Source: Microbacteriaceae bacterium
GTDB lineage: Bacteria; Actinomycetota; Actinomycetes; Actinomycetales; Microbacteriaceae
Assembly: GCA_947453465.1 (NCBI GenBank)
Contig: CANGGL010000012.1
Span: 1-37,767 of the forward strand
Direction of reading: 5' to 3'
DNA length: 37,767 bases
Shown: piece after piece, positions 24,624 through 33,453 of the stretch
Layout: every line of letters starts with the position of its first letter
Numbering within the stretch: the first letter of the stretch is position 1
Program-made: the position numbers and the translations under genes
Notes under the pieces: generated by a model
Databases searched by the model: none
Seen by the model: the letters and a program-made list of their open reading frames with translations, nothing else
Told to the model about the DNA's origin: nothing

Positions 24624-26003
24624 ATGACTCGATCAAACTCACTAAAAAAACTTGTATCAATCGGCGCAGCCCTGCTGCTTGCCGTCGGTGGCAGCCTGGT
24701 TGCTGCTGAGCCAGCATCGGCTGGAGTAATTCCTACTCCACAAACAGGAGGAATGGGTGGAGGACCCCTCTTCTACGCGGCTCCTGGCACTTACTCAGAG
24801 GGTGACACGGTCGTCGTTGGAACGGGCAGTTGGAATACCGGTATGGCCACGCTAACATCCGCTACGCATGAATGGTTCAAATGTACTTCGGCAACGGCCT
24901 CAACCTCAGACTCAAGTGTTTGCACTCCTATAAACGGCGGCGCACCGGTGAATGCTGCCACGTATCAGGGGTCACTCCTTACAACCACCTATGTGATTCA
25001 GCAGAGCGATATTGGGTATTGGCTTCGAGTAAAGGTTACCGCGGTTGCTACCGTAGTAGCTGGCGATGGTGGGACAAGCGTGCCTGTAACAATCACCACC
25101 ACAAATGCCGTTGTTGCCGCTCCCGTTGCAACCTTCAACGCAAATGGGGGGACTTCCGGTTCGATTACGAGCCTAACTGGTAACGTAATTTGGCTTCCAA
25201 GTATCCAACATGGTGGCAGTCAGTCGTTGCCTACACGAGCTAACTGCTTCTTTGGCGGGTGGTCTTCATCAGCAAGTTCGATTACGCCTGAAAACACCAA
25301 CAGTGCAACTGCATTGATGACTTCAAAAACTTATTACGCGATCTGGTCAGGCTCTTGCTTGACAGTCGCACCTCCGGTCACAACTTCAACGACCGTGGTT
25401 GCGCCGGTTGCAGAATCAGCTAAGCCACTTCCTACCTGGGCAGCCCCAATCCTGAAGCAGGTGCCAAACCTGAGCAAGACTCTAACCACCGAAGGTGGCA
25501 AGGTTGGCTTGAGCGACGGTGACTACTCAAGCTTGAAGTCGGTGACCATCGGCGGCAAGTCCGTTGCGTTCTCGATCGACGCCAAGGGTGACGTTTCGAT
25601 TCCGGTTCCGGCCGGCAAGGGCGGCACCTCTGCAGACCTAGTGGTCACCTTTGCAGGTGGCTCAATGGTTATCCAGGATGGCATCAAGTATGTGACCCCA
25701 ACCGACGTGGCAACTGTGCCTGAGTCTGGTCTGGCTGGTTTCGCAAAGAAGTCTGCCAAGCTGGGCAGCGCTCTGACCGCGGCGATTCTTTATGCAGCTC
25801 AGGTTGACCACAAGGCCAATGCCATCCAGTGCAGTGGCTATGCAAGCTCAAAGGCAGACATTGCTTTGGCAACTGCTCGCGCAACCGCAGCTTGCGCTGT
25901 GGCAACCGGTGCCTATGACACCCTGACCAAGTCAAACGTGGTTGTGGTTGTCAACAAGGCAAAGGCTAAGACCTCACCAGTTGGCATCAAGGTCTACCAC
26001 TAA
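24624..26003 (+). CDS. Secreted surface protein with InlB-type repeat and paralogous C-terminal module
   Basis: A 459-residue exported protein. The signal peptide is MTRSNSLKKLVSIGAALLLAVGG, ending near EPASA. Residues about 45-160 form an Ig-like unit (GTGSWNTGMATLTSATHEWFKC through IGYWLRVKVTAVAT). Residues about 170-245 resemble a Listeria/Bacteroides InlB-type repeat (FNANGGTSGSI ... GGWS ... YYAIWSG). Residues 270-459 are the 190-residue module shared with the upstream paralogue. The preferred start is the ATG at 24624, because it begins a typical signal peptide like that of the neighbour; the frame extends to a TTG at 24591. There is no cell-wall sorting signal. Function as an adhesin or envelope protein is inferred. 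Confidence 0.87.
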   Translation: MTRSNSLKKLVSIGAALLLAVGGSLVAAEPASAGVIPTPQTGGMGGGPLFYAAPGTYSEGDTVVVGTGSWNTGMATLTSATHEWFKCTSATASTSDSSVCTPINGGAPVNAATYQGSLLTTTYVIQQSDIGYWLRVKVTAVATVVAGDGGTSVPVTITTTNAVVAAPVATFNANGGTSGSITSLTGNVIWLPSIQHGGSQSLPTRANCFFGGWSSSASSITPENTNSATALMTSKTYYAIWSGSCLTVAPPVTTSTTVVAPVAESAKPLPTWAAPILKQVPNLSKTLTTEGGKVGLSDGDYSSLKSVTIGGKSVAFSIDAKGDVSIPVPAGKGGTSADLVVTFAGGSMVIQDGIKYVTPTDVATVPESGLAGFAKKSAKLGSALTAAILYAAQVDHKANAIQCSGYASSKADIALATARATAACAVATGAYDTLTKSNVVVVVNKAKAKTSPVGIKVYH

Positions 26004-26018
26004 TAATCAGCTCAAACA

Positions 26019-26065
26019 GAAATCGCCCTCCCGGGACTCAAAATCCGGGAGGGCGATTTCCTTTT
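26019..26065. terminator. Strong intrinsic terminator
   Basis: Perfect 16-bp arms GAAATCGCCCTCCCGG (26019-26034) and its complement (26045-26060) around a 10-nt loop, followed by CTTTT. It ends the second surface-protein gene and may also stop the convergent gene that ends at 26099. Confidence 0.92.
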
Positions 26066-26098
26066 GGGGGAAGTGCCTAACTCAACGAAGAGAAAAAG

Positions 26099-26752
26099 TT
26101 AGAACTTTGGGCCGTGGTCTCGTGGGCCCTTGCCATCCTTAGGGCCAAAACCCTTACCCTCGCCTGGGCCACCGAAGGCAGGTGCCTTCAACGTTGCGTC
26201 ATAAGCGGTGGTTAAGGTGCCAGTGGTGGTGGCGGTTGCCTTGCCGGCAGCGTCAACCACGATGGTTACCAAGACCGGGCTTGCATCGGTCTTCGAGTTG
26301 TAGACGGCAACGTTATATGTGCCGGCAGTCTTAGGGGTCATGAAACCAAGGGTTCCGGTGACGGTGCCGTTTGCCAAGGCGGTTGCTTCGAAACGAGCAG
26401 GGTGCCCACCGGTAGTTGGCTGGGTGGTCGGCGCGGTGCCGGTGTAGGTATAGGCGATGAATAGGCCGCTGTGTTCAGCAACTTCTAGATCGGTGACTGT
26501 GGTTGGCACACCGGTGATGGTTGCAGCAAGAGTTGACTCAACACCGTTGAAGCGTGGTCCGCGCTTGTGACCGTCCTGAGCATCGCCAGAAGCGCCACCC
26601 CAAGTTGGTGCTGCGGTGCCGGTTGAGGCTGAAGCGGCCGCCTTGAACGATGAGTGCTTTACTGATGCAAATGATGGGGTGGCGAATGCTGCCCCGGCTA
26701 GAACTACAGCGCCAGCTGCGATTGCAGTTAGCTTCTTAGTCTTGTTTTCCAT
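26099..26752 (-). CDS. Secreted protein of unknown function with Gly/Lys/Pro-rich tail
   Basis: A 217-residue exported protein. It opens with MENKTKKLTAIAAGAVVLAGAAFA, a clear signal peptide cleaved near PSFA. The mature part has an Ig-like/all-beta feel (TAGTYNVAVYNSKTDASPVLVTIVV) and ends in a charged Gly/Lys/Pro tail (GEGKGFGPKDGKGPRDHG). I recognise no family. The frame extends to 26884, overlapping the Fic gene. The ATG at 26752 is chosen because AAAGGA lies 8 nt upstream and a signal peptide begins there. It therefore has a leader and a ribosome site, which may mean high expression. Confidence 0.85.
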   Translation of the reverse strand: MENKTKKLTAIAAGAVVLAGAAFATPSFASVKHSSFKAAASASTGTAAPTWGGASGDAQDGHKRGPRFNGVESTLAATITGVPTTVTDLEVAEHSGLFIAYTYTGTAPTTQPTTGGHPARFEATALANGTVTGTLGFMTPKTAGTYNVAVYNSKTDASPVLVTIVVDAAGKATATTTGTLTTAYDATLKAPAFGGPGEGKGFGPKDGKGPRDHGPKF

Positions 26753-26858
26753 TTGGTGGTTCCTTTCGTTGGATTGCGGATCCACTAACGAACCTAGGCA
26801 AGTTGAAAATCTGAAAGGGCCAAATTCAGGATGCTGTGAGTGTCTTGACAGGTACCTC

Positions 26859-28052
26859 TCAGGTTCGCTTGACCGCGTGGGCAATTCTCAGGTTCAGCGA
26901 TTCGAGTTCAATCAACACCGCGGTTGCGCCCCAAACCTTGTTACGTTTTCGATTAGTTAACTCGTGCACTACGCCTGCACGCTCAAGTGCATCCATTGCT
27001 TCGTAAATGCTTTGGCTGCTTGCGCCCAACAGAGTTTCAGCCTGCTCAGCAGAGAGCACCGGGTTCAAAATCAATAATTTGATGAGCCGCTCGGCTGCAC
27101 TGCCAGCGCGTGGTTTCGCTGTTGCCAACCAGGCTTCTGGCATTGTTTCAATGTGCAAGGCCGAGACGAGGGCTTCACGCCCGCTGATCTGTGCAGCCAG
27201 GGCCAAATTCAAAACCAACTCGTCGACATTGCCAGACCGATAGTCAATTAGCGTTTGAAAATATTTTCCTTGGTTAGCAACCAACGCCGAGGCCACCGGA
27301 GTTAGCACTCGTCGGCTAACACCCCTGCGCCTGAACACCGCGCTGATTATTGCGCGACCAACTCGGCCGTTGCCATCAGTGAATGGGTGAATCGACTCGA
27401 ATTGGGCGTGCCCAATGGCCGCCTGGGCCACAACCGGCAAATCATCGCGATTCAAAAATGAGATGAGGTCGAGCATGTATTTTTCAACCAGATCTGGGGG
27501 CGGTGGGATGTAGTCGGCTAGGTACGGCGAATAATTGCTCCCGCCAATCCAGTTTTGAACATCTCGGAACTTGCCGGCGAAACGCGATTCAATTTCATCC
27601 TCAGCCAACAGAGTTTGGTGAGCGTTCAAAAGAGCATCGATGGTGAAACGGCCTGAAACACCCACCTGATTGACGAGTTTTGCGATGGCCTCGGCCCCGG
27701 CAGCCATCAATGATGCGCTTTGGTTGGCCTTTGAACCAGCGATTGCCCTGGCAAAGTCTTCAGTGGATGCCTCGATGGATTCAATTTTTGATGAGGCGAT
27801 TGAGTCTGTTCGGATCAAAAAATTTGCCATCGTGTTGAGCGAGGCGGCACTGCCCGAATCAACCTCGCGCAGGTCAGCAACTGCCGTTTCAAGCGGGGAA
27901 ACCAAGCGTGGGTCTGCCTGATATACGAGCTCTGCGATCATCGGCGGAATTGAGACTTGGATTTCTGTGAGTGTGCGATCTTGCTTCGAACCGCCACGAC
28001 TGGCCTGTCGGTAGGTTCTTGTTTCAGAGGTGTGGGCCGGCCAAATTGTCAC
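26859..28052 (-). CDS. Fic family protein with C-terminal winged helix
   Basis: A 397-residue Fic enzyme with a complete AMPylation motif HPFTDGNGRVGR at residues 222-233 (catalytic H222). The beta-hairpin 'flap' region GSNYSPYLADYIPPPP lies near 171-186. An N-terminal inhibitory helix carries SSKIES at 87-92. The class II inhibitory motif is (S/T)xxxE(G/N); the Glu (E91) is kept but Ser replaces Gly/Asn, so regulation may differ. Residues about 330-385 form a winged-helix DNA-binding region (LGASSQSIYEAMDALERAGVV). This is the common Fic-HTH architecture, unrelated in layout to the Doc toxin at 2249. GTG start at 28052 with an AGGAGGAGG stretch just before it. Confidence 0.92.
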   Translation of the reverse strand: MTIWPAHTSETRTYRQASRGGSKQDRTLTEIQVSIPPMIAELVYQADPRLVSPLETAVADLREVDSGSAASLNTMANFLIRTDSIASSKIESIEASTEDFARAIAGSKANQSASLMAAGAEAIAKLVNQVGVSGRFTIDALLNAHQTLLAEDEIESRFAGKFRDVQNWIGGSNYSPYLADYIPPPPDLVEKYMLDLISFLNRDDLPVVAQAAIGHAQFESIHPFTDGNGRVGRAIISAVFRRRGVSRRVLTPVASALVANQGKYFQTLIDYRSGNVDELVLNLALAAQISGREALVSALHIETMPEAWLATAKPRAGSAAERLIKLLILNPVLSAEQAETLLGASSQSIYEAMDALERAGVVHELTNRKRNKVWGATAVLIELESLNLRIAHAVKRT

Positions 28053-28082
28053 AGCCTCCTCCTAACCTTGAATAACTCGAAA

Positions 28083-28116
28083 CTTATTCTGACTTATTGC
28101 TTTAACCCAGAATAAG
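28083..28116. promoter_or_regulatory. Inverted repeat between the Fic gene and fhaA
   Basis: Perfect 9-bp arms CTTATTCTG / CAGAATAAG with a 16-nt spacer (centre-to-centre about 25 bp), 31-64 nt upstream of the Fic start. The spacing would suit a dimeric regulator such as the Fic protein's own winged helix. Autoregulation is inferred. Confidence 0.45.
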
Positions 28117-28149
28117 ACCAACCTCATACGTCTTGTCAAGAGGTGTCGA

Positions 28150-28155
28150 TAAACT
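28150..28155 (+). promoter_or_regulatory. -10 element of the fhaA cell-wall cluster
   Basis: TAAACT, about 27 nt before the TTG start of fhaA, followed by an AAAGGA ribosome site. It would give a short leader and drive the plus-strand cluster. No convincing -35 was seen. Confidence 0.45.
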
Positions 28156-28182
28156 AAGGCAGGGCAACAGGAAAAGGACAAA

Positions 28183-28857
28183 TTGGGCTTTTTAGAGAAC
28201 TTCGAGAAGGGCTTGGAGCGCATTGTTAATGGCGCTTTCAGCAAGACCTTCAAATCGGAAATTCAGCCTGTCGAAATCGCTGCGGCCATCCGTGCCGAAA
28301 TGGATTCAAAAGCCAGCATTCTGAGCCGAGACCGCATTCTTGCCCCCAACACCTTCAGCGTGAGTTTGGCCACCCCAGACTTCAAGCGCATGGCCACCCT
28401 GGGTGATGCCCTGATTGCCGAACTAACCGACCTAAGCACCCGTCACGCCGTGAAGCAGGGCTTTCAGTTTGGTGCCGCTTTGGCCATCAAGTTGGTTGAA
28501 GACCAGACCCTAAACATGGGCCAGGTCACCGTGCGCTCGACCAGCCAAAACACCAAGGTTGAGTGGATGCCCACACTTGACGTTGCGGGCAAACGCTTCT
28601 TGCTCAACAAGTCACACACCTCGGTTGGCCGTGATGCCAGCGCCGACATTCAAATTGATGACAACGGTTTGAGCCGCAAGCACTTTGAAATCATCTGGGA
28701 TGGCAAGAACGCCGCCGTTCATGACCTGAAGAGCACCAACGGCACGAGCGTAGCCGGCAAGAAGATAGATGAGGTCGCGATTGCCGACAACACTGTGATT
28801 TCGGCCGGCCGCAGCGAGTTCACCTTCCGAGTGATTGCGAGAACCATCAGTGAGTGA
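28183..28857 (+). CDS. fhaA: FHA-domain protein FhaA (DUF3662 N-terminus)
   Basis: A 224-residue cytosolic phosphothreonine reader that recruits kinase targets in cell-wall synthesis. The N-terminus GFLENFEKGLERIVNGAFSKTFKSEIQPVEIAAAI is typical of the DUF3662 domain (about 1-115). The FHA domain (about 140-215) has TSVGRDASADIQIDDNGLSRKHFEI and STNGTSVAGKK, the phosphopeptide-binding loops. The long disordered linker found in the mycobacterial protein is nearly absent. The TTG start has AAAGGA nearby and matches the family N-terminus. It is the first gene of a seven-gene plus-strand cluster. Confidence 0.94.
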   Translation: MGFLENFEKGLERIVNGAFSKTFKSEIQPVEIAAAIRAEMDSKASILSRDRILAPNTFSVSLATPDFKRMATLGDALIAELTDLSTRHAVKQGFQFGAALAIKLVEDQTLNMGQVTVRSTSQNTKVEWMPTLDVAGKRFLLNKSHTSVGRDASADIQIDDNGLSRKHFEIIWDGKNAAVHDLKSTNGTSVAGKKIDEVAIADNTVISAGRSEFTFRVIARTISE

Positions 28858-29359
28858 GTTAGCCCTCTTCATCGTTCGCCTCGGTTTTGTGGCCGTTCTC
28901 TGGATCTTCGTGTTCAGCATCATCTCGGTGATTCGGGCAGACCTTTTCGGCCAAAAGGTGGTCAGCCGAGTGGCTGCTGCCAACGCCCCCGAGGTTGTCT
29001 CGGCACCGGTTGGCAACGCCGCGCCGATTGCTGGTTCACCCACTTTGGTCAGTGAACCAACCGGCAGCAATGCATCGAAACTTGTGATTCTCGAGGGTGA
29101 GAAAACCGGCCAAATGGTTCGCCTCGACCGCCGCGAAATAACCATCGGCCGCAGCCCCGACTCTGACCTGATCGTTGACGATGAGTATGCCTCGACCCAT
29201 CACGCCAAGTTGATTTTGATTAACAACGATTGGCTGATTCAAGACCTGAACTCAACCAACGGCACATACCTGGATGGCAGCCGAGTTGGCACCCCAGCCG
29301 TGGTCAAACTGAACACCCCGGTTCGAGTTGGCAAGACCGTCTTCGAGCTTCGAAGCTAG
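28850..29359 (+). CDS. fhaB: Membrane-anchored FHA-domain protein FhaB
   Basis: A 169-residue protein with one N-terminal TM helix (LALFIVRLGFVAVLWIFVFS, about 4-27) and a C-terminal FHA domain (about 80-169). Its phosphothreonine-binding loops are ITIGRSPDSDLIVDDEYASTHHAKL and LNSTNGTYLDG. The protein docks phosphorylated proteins at the membrane; in mycobacteria the homologue (FipA) works in septation. The GTG at 28850 overlaps the fhaA stop by 8 bp and gives the family-typical VSELALFIVRLGF start. The frame extends to a TTG at 28835. Confidence 0.93.
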   Translation: MSELALFIVRLGFVAVLWIFVFSIISVIRADLFGQKVVSRVAAANAPEVVSAPVGNAAPIAGSPTLVSEPTGSNASKLVILEGEKTGQMVRLDRREITIGRSPDSDLIVDDEYASTHHAKLILINNDWLIQDLNSTNGTYLDGSRVGTPAVVKLNTPVRVGKTVFELRS

Positions 29360-29366
29360 GAAGACA

Positions 29367-30623
29367 GTGGCAATCAAGACCATCAGCTATGCGGCCTCAG
29401 ACATTGGCCGCGTGCGTTCGAGCAACCAAGATTCTGGTTATGCCGGTTATAACTTGTTCTTCGTTGCCGACGGCATGGGTGGTCACGCTGGTGGAGACAT
29501 CGCCTCGGCCCTGGTGGCCCAGCGCGTTGCCCTTGCCGATGAGCTGTATGACTCACCTGAAAAAGCCGGTGAAGTTCTAAAAGAAACCATTTGGCAGGCC
29601 AACGCCATGCTGCGGCAATCTTGCGTTGAACACCCAGAACTTTCGGGCATGGGCACCACCTTCTCTGGCATGGTCATCGTCGGCGATAAAGCCACCATCG
29701 CTCACATCGGTGACTCACGCATTTATCGCGCCCGCGGCGGCGAGGTCAAGCAGATCACCGCCGACCACACCTTCGTTCAGCGCCTAGTTGAAACCGGCCG
29801 AATCACTGCCGAAGAAGCCTTGGTTCACCCGCGCCGCAGCGTTTTGATGCGTGTGCTCGGCGACATGGAAGAGTTCCCTGAGATCGACATCGAAACCTAC
29901 GATGTCTTGCCTGGCGACCGCTGGATGCTGTGCTCGGATGGCCTCTCAGGCGTGGTTCCGGAGAGTGTCATGGACCGCCTGATGCTTTCGAAGATTGACT
30001 CAGACGAAGCCACCGAATTATTGGTCGGCGAAGCGCTCGAGTTTGGTGCGCCCGACAACGTCACCGTGGTTTTGGTAGATGTCGTCACCGCACGCACCCA
30101 AATTGACTTCATCCCCTCGGCTCGCTTTGTTGGTTCTGGTGCCAACGATGTGGTCATCGATGACCGCAAGGGCCGCCGGTTCCTCAAGATTCTGAACCCG
30201 CTCAACCTGCCAGACCTGATTCTTGGCCGCAGCGAAGACCCAACGGATTATGCGCCTGAGTCGGATGAGTATCTCGAAAAGATTTTGTTGGAAACCCGCG
30301 CCAAGATTCGGTGGCGCTACGTTCGCCAGCTGGCCACGGTGCTATTGATCATTTCGGCAGTGGTTGCCGGCGTTCTGGGCATCTATAACTGGAGCCAGAA
30401 CCGCTATTACATCGCTGAAAAAGACGGTTACGTGACCATTTATAAGGGCATCCGCGAGTCTCTCGGCCCGTTGAAGTTCTCGGTGGTCTACAAAAAGACC
30501 GCCATCACCCTGGCAGATCTGCCTGAATACCAGCGCTACCTGGTTGAGCGCTCCATCACCGCAACCGACCTCAAAGATGCCGGCCGCATTCTTGGTGAGT
30601 TGCAAAAGGTGGTGCGCAAATGA
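29367..30623 (+). CDS. pstP: PP2C-family Ser/Thr phosphatase PstP
   Basis: A 418-residue metal-dependent phosphatase that reverses PknA/PknB phosphorylation. The catalytic domain (about 1-235) has RSSNQD (17-22), ADGMGGHAGGD (34-44, metal Asp D35), GDSRIYRAR and GAPDNVTVVLVDV. A TM helix lies at about 321-341 (LATVLLIISAVVAGVLGIYNW), and a short outside domain (about 342-418) follows. GTG at 29367 is chosen, with AGGAAG just upstream and a family-like start; the open frame reaches 29328 inside fhaB. The stop overlaps the rodA start by 4 bp (ATGA). Confidence 0.95.
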   Translation: MAIKTISYAASDIGRVRSSNQDSGYAGYNLFFVADGMGGHAGGDIASALVAQRVALADELYDSPEKAGEVLKETIWQANAMLRQSCVEHPELSGMGTTFSGMVIVGDKATIAHIGDSRIYRARGGEVKQITADHTFVQRLVETGRITAEEALVHPRRSVLMRVLGDMEEFPEIDIETYDVLPGDRWMLCSDGLSGVVPESVMDRLMLSKIDSDEATELLVGEALEFGAPDNVTVVLVDVVTARTQIDFIPSARFVGSGANDVVIDDRKGRRFLKILNPLNLPDLILGRSEDPTDYAPESDEYLEKILLETRAKIRWRYVRQLATVLLIISAVVAGVLGIYNWSQNRYYIAEKDGYVTIYKGIRESLGPLKFSVVYKKTAITLADLPEYQRYLVERSITATDLKDAGRILGELQKVVRK

Positions 30624-32005
30624 GTTTCTCGAACCTAACCGAATCAATTCGCATCCCGAAGATCATCCGAGTGATCCCGCGCAACCGAAACATCGAGGCT
30701 TATCTCTTGGTGTTTGCCCTCGGCCTCTTCGCATTTGAGCTGACCCAGATTCAGCTCTCGGTGCTTCAGGTTTTGCGGCCAGACTTCTGGGGTTACTTCC
30801 TACCCTTTACAGCAGCAGTTGCGGCCATTCACATCGTGCTGCGCCTGCGCGCGAGCGAGGCCGATTCACTGATTTTGCCGATCGGCGTGGTGCTCAACGG
30901 CCTTGGAATTTCAGAGATCTACCGGCTCGACCTGCACACCCAGGCAATCAACGGCACCGAGCTTTTTGCAGGCAAGCAGATTGCCTGGACCTGCCTGGCG
31001 ATTGCCGTGGCCGCCATCGTTGTGATTTTTGTGCCGAGCCACCTGTTCTTGCGCCGCTATGTTTACCTATCGATGTTCATCGGTGTTGGACTGTTGCTCT
31101 CCCCGATGCTGCCGTTCATCGGCCGCAGCATCAATGGCGCCCGCCTCTGGATCGGCATCGGGCCGCTGACTTTTCAGCCGGGTGAGTTGGCCAAGATTGC
31201 CCTGACCGTGTTCTTCGCCGGTTACCTGGTGACCCGCCGTGATTCACTCGCGATTGTTGGCCGCAAGGTGTTTGGTGTGCGCATTCCGCGTGCGCGAGAA
31301 CTCGGCCCGATCATCTCCATCTGGGTGGCCAGCCTCATGGTTCTTGTGCTTCAGCACGACCTCGGCACCTCGCTGCTCTACTTCGGCCTGTTCATCGTGA
31401 TGATTTATGTGGCCACCGGCCGTGCCATCTATGTTGTGGTTGGCCTTTCGATGTTCTTCTCGGGCGCACTGGTTGCCAGCCGCGTTGCCGACTATGTGAC
31501 CAGCCGTTTCGACGCCTGGCTAAACCCTTTTGACCAGGCTCACTATGACGCGGTCGGCGGCAGCTATCAGTTGGTTCAGGGCATCTTCGGCCTGGCCCAC
31601 GGCAATCTGCTCGGCGCAGGTCTCGGTGGCGGTTTGCCTCAACTTGTCCCGCTGGCCGAGAGTGACTTCATCATCGCCTCACTCGGTGAAGAACTAGGCC
31701 TTGTCGGCATGTTCGCCATCCTGGTGCTTTATTTGCTGTTGGTTTCACGCGGTGTGCGCATTGCCTTCAACCACAACGATGACTTCTCGAAGCTGCTGGC
31801 AGTTGGCCTTTCTTTTGTGATTGCGCTTCAGCTTTTCATCGTGATCGGCGGCGTAACCCGCGTTGTTCCGCTAACCGGCCTCACCACCCCGCTCTTGGCG
31901 GCCGGTGGTTCATCGCTGATTGCTAACTGGATCATCATCGGTGTGCTCTTGCGAATCTCAGATTCAATGGGCAGCGGCAGTCGCGTGTTTGGGGCGGTGA
32001 ACTAA
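30620..32005 (+). CDS. rodA: Peptidoglycan glycosyltransferase RodA (FtsW/RodA/SpoVE family)
   Basis: A 461-residue polytopic SEDS protein that polymerises lipid II glycan strands during elongation. It has about 10-12 hydrophobic segments. Signature regions are GRSINGARLWIGIGPLTFQPGELAKIAL, then DAWLNPFDQ, GGSYQLVQGIFGLAHGNLLGAGLGGG, LAESDFIIASLGEELGL and the terminal LTGLTTPLLAAGGSSLIANW. It lies between the phosphatase and a class B PBP, its usual transpeptidase partner. ATGA overlap upstream and TAATG overlap downstream suggest coupled translation. Confidence 0.96.
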   Translation: MSFSNLTESIRIPKIIRVIPRNRNIEAYLLVFALGLFAFELTQIQLSVLQVLRPDFWGYFLPFTAAVAAIHIVLRLRASEADSLILPIGVVLNGLGISEIYRLDLHTQAINGTELFAGKQIAWTCLAIAVAAIVVIFVPSHLFLRRYVYLSMFIGVGLLLSPMLPFIGRSINGARLWIGIGPLTFQPGELAKIALTVFFAGYLVTRRDSLAIVGRKVFGVRIPRARELGPIISIWVASLMVLVLQHDLGTSLLYFGLFIVMIYVATGRAIYVVVGLSMFFSGALVASRVADYVTSRFDAWLNPFDQAHYDAVGGSYQLVQGIFGLAHGNLLGAGLGGGLPQLVPLAESDFIIASLGEELGLVGMFAILVLYLLLVSRGVRIAFNHNDDFSKLLAVGLSFVIALQLFIVIGGVTRVVPLTGLTTPLLAAGGSSLIANWIIIGVLLRISDSMGSGSRVFGAVN

Positions 32006-33453
32006 TGAATAAAGAACTTCGCCGAGTGAGCATCGTGATTTTCATGATGTTCCTGTCCCTCTTTGTTGCCAGCACCTCGATTCAGGTGCTTTCGGCCGAG
32101 ACCCTTTCGCAAGACCAGCGCAATGTTCGCTCGGTTTACGACAGCTATAAAAAGCAGCGTGGTTCGCTCTTAGTCGATGGCCAGCCGATTGCCTACTCAA
32201 AGCCTTCGGACGACGTCTATCACTACATCCGCACGTATACGAGCCCGATGTATTCGGGAGTGACCGGATTCTTCTCGAACTACCAGGGCGCCACCGGCCT
32301 CGAATCAGCGATGAATTCATACTTGACCGGCCAAAACTCGGCTCAGTTCTTTGAGCAAATCAGCGCGCTGTTCTCGGGCAACCCGGTGACCGGCGCATCG
32401 GTTGAACTGACCCTTGACCCGGTGGTTCAAAAGGCTGCCTACGATGCCCTCGGCAGCATGACCGGTGCCGTGGTTGCCATCGAGCCGAAGACCGGCAACA
32501 TTCTGGCATTGGTTTCAAAGCAGGGTTTTGATGCCAATAAGTTGGCCGTGCACAACGGTGTTGAATCAACCAACAACTACAACGCACTGTTGAATGACAA
32601 GAATGAGCCGCTGAAGAACCGCGCCACCACCGAACTGTTTGCGCCGGGTTCGGTCTTCAAGATTTTGGTGGCCACGGCTGCCATCGAAAGCGGCAAATAC
32701 ACCCCCGAAAGCACTCTGCCAAACCCGCTCAAGTTCAAGCTGCCGGGCACCAATGTTTATGTGCAGAACTCGGGCGAGGGCAAGTGCGGTGGCAAGGCCA
32801 CGGTTTCAATTGCCGATGCCCTGCGCTTCTCGTGCAACGTGCCAATGGCCCAGCTTGGCATTCTGCTTGGCCAAGACACCATCCGCGCCCAGGCCGAAAA
32901 GTTTGGCTTCGGCAAGAGCATCAAGGTGCCGCTTTCAATCACCCCAAGCGTTTATCCAACCGGCATGGATGATGCCCAGACCGCGCTTTCGGCCTTTGGC
33001 CAGTTCGACGACCGCGTTACCGTGATGCAGGTGGCCATGATGTCTGCCGCGGTTGCCAATGGCGGAATGATGATGAAGCCAAACATGGTGGAAAGCGTTC
33101 TTTCATCGAACCTGGCAGCGCTAAGCACACCAACGCCTAGCTCACTGGGCAACCCGATGAGCGCCGAGACCGCGGCGAAGGTGCGCGACATGATGATTGG
33201 TGCGGTTGCTCGCGGGGTTAGCTCAAACGCTCAGATCAAGGGCATCTCGGTGGCTGGCAAGACCGGAACCGCCCAGAACGGTCAGGGCGAGCCGTACACA
33301 CTTTGGTTCACCGGTTTTGCACCGGCCGACAACCCTCGGGTTGCCGTTGCGGTGGTTGTCGCCAACGGCGGTGGCATGGGTCAATCGGGCCGAGGCAACT
33401 CTCTTGCCGCCCCCATCGCCAAAAAGGTCATGGAGGCGGTGTTGCGCAAGTGA
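32005..33453 (+). CDS. pbpA: Class B penicillin-binding protein PbpA
   Basis: A 482-residue transpeptidase that cross-links peptidoglycan with RodA. After a single TM helix (about 10-30) comes a short dimerisation region. The penicillin-binding domain has its three active-site motifs: SVFK with S216, SCN at 276-278 and KTG at 419-421 (KTGTAQN). The length fits the short actinobacterial PbpA. The start shares a base with the rodA stop, and the stop overlaps the pknA start (GTGA). Confidence 0.96.
   Translation: MNKELRRVSIVIFMMFLSLFVASTSIQVLSAETLSQDQRNVRSVYDSYKKQRGSLLVDGQPIAYSKPSDDVYHYIRTYTSPMYSGVTGFFSNYQGATGLESAMNSYLTGQNSAQFFEQISALFSGNPVTGASVELTLDPVVQKAAYDALGSMTGAVVAIEPKTGNILALVSKQGFDANKLAVHNGVESTNNYNALLNDKNEPLKNRATTELFAPGSVFKILVATAAIESGKYTPESTLPNPLKFKLPGTNVYVQNSGEGKCGGKATVSIADALRFSCNVPMAQLGILLGQDTIRAQAEKFGFGKSIKVPLSITPSVYPTGMDDAQTALSAFGQFDDRVTVMQVAMMSAAVANGGMMMKPNMVESVLSSNLAALSTPTPSSLGNPMSAETAAKVRDMMIGAVARGVSSNAQIKGISVAGKTGTAQNGQGEPYTLWFTGFAPADNPRVAVAVVVANGGGMGQSGRGNSLAAPIAKKVMEAVLRK

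Noticed and set aside
26753-26884. N-terminal extension of the exported protein frame at 26099
   Set aside because: It would overlap the Fic gene and bury the signal peptide 44 residues inside; the ATG at 26752 has a ribosome site.
28053-28182. Possible tRNA-Leu upstream of fhaA, as found in many Actinobacteria
   Set aside because: No cloverleaf, T-loop (GTTCRA) or acceptor pair can be formed in this stretch; only an inverted repeat and a promoter-like hexamer are seen.
33303-33449. N-terminal extension of the PknA-like kinase frame
   Set aside because: It lies inside pbpA, is rich in Arg/Cys/Gly as expected for a shadow frame, and the GTG at 33450 gives the normal kinase N-terminus with a GTGA overlap.
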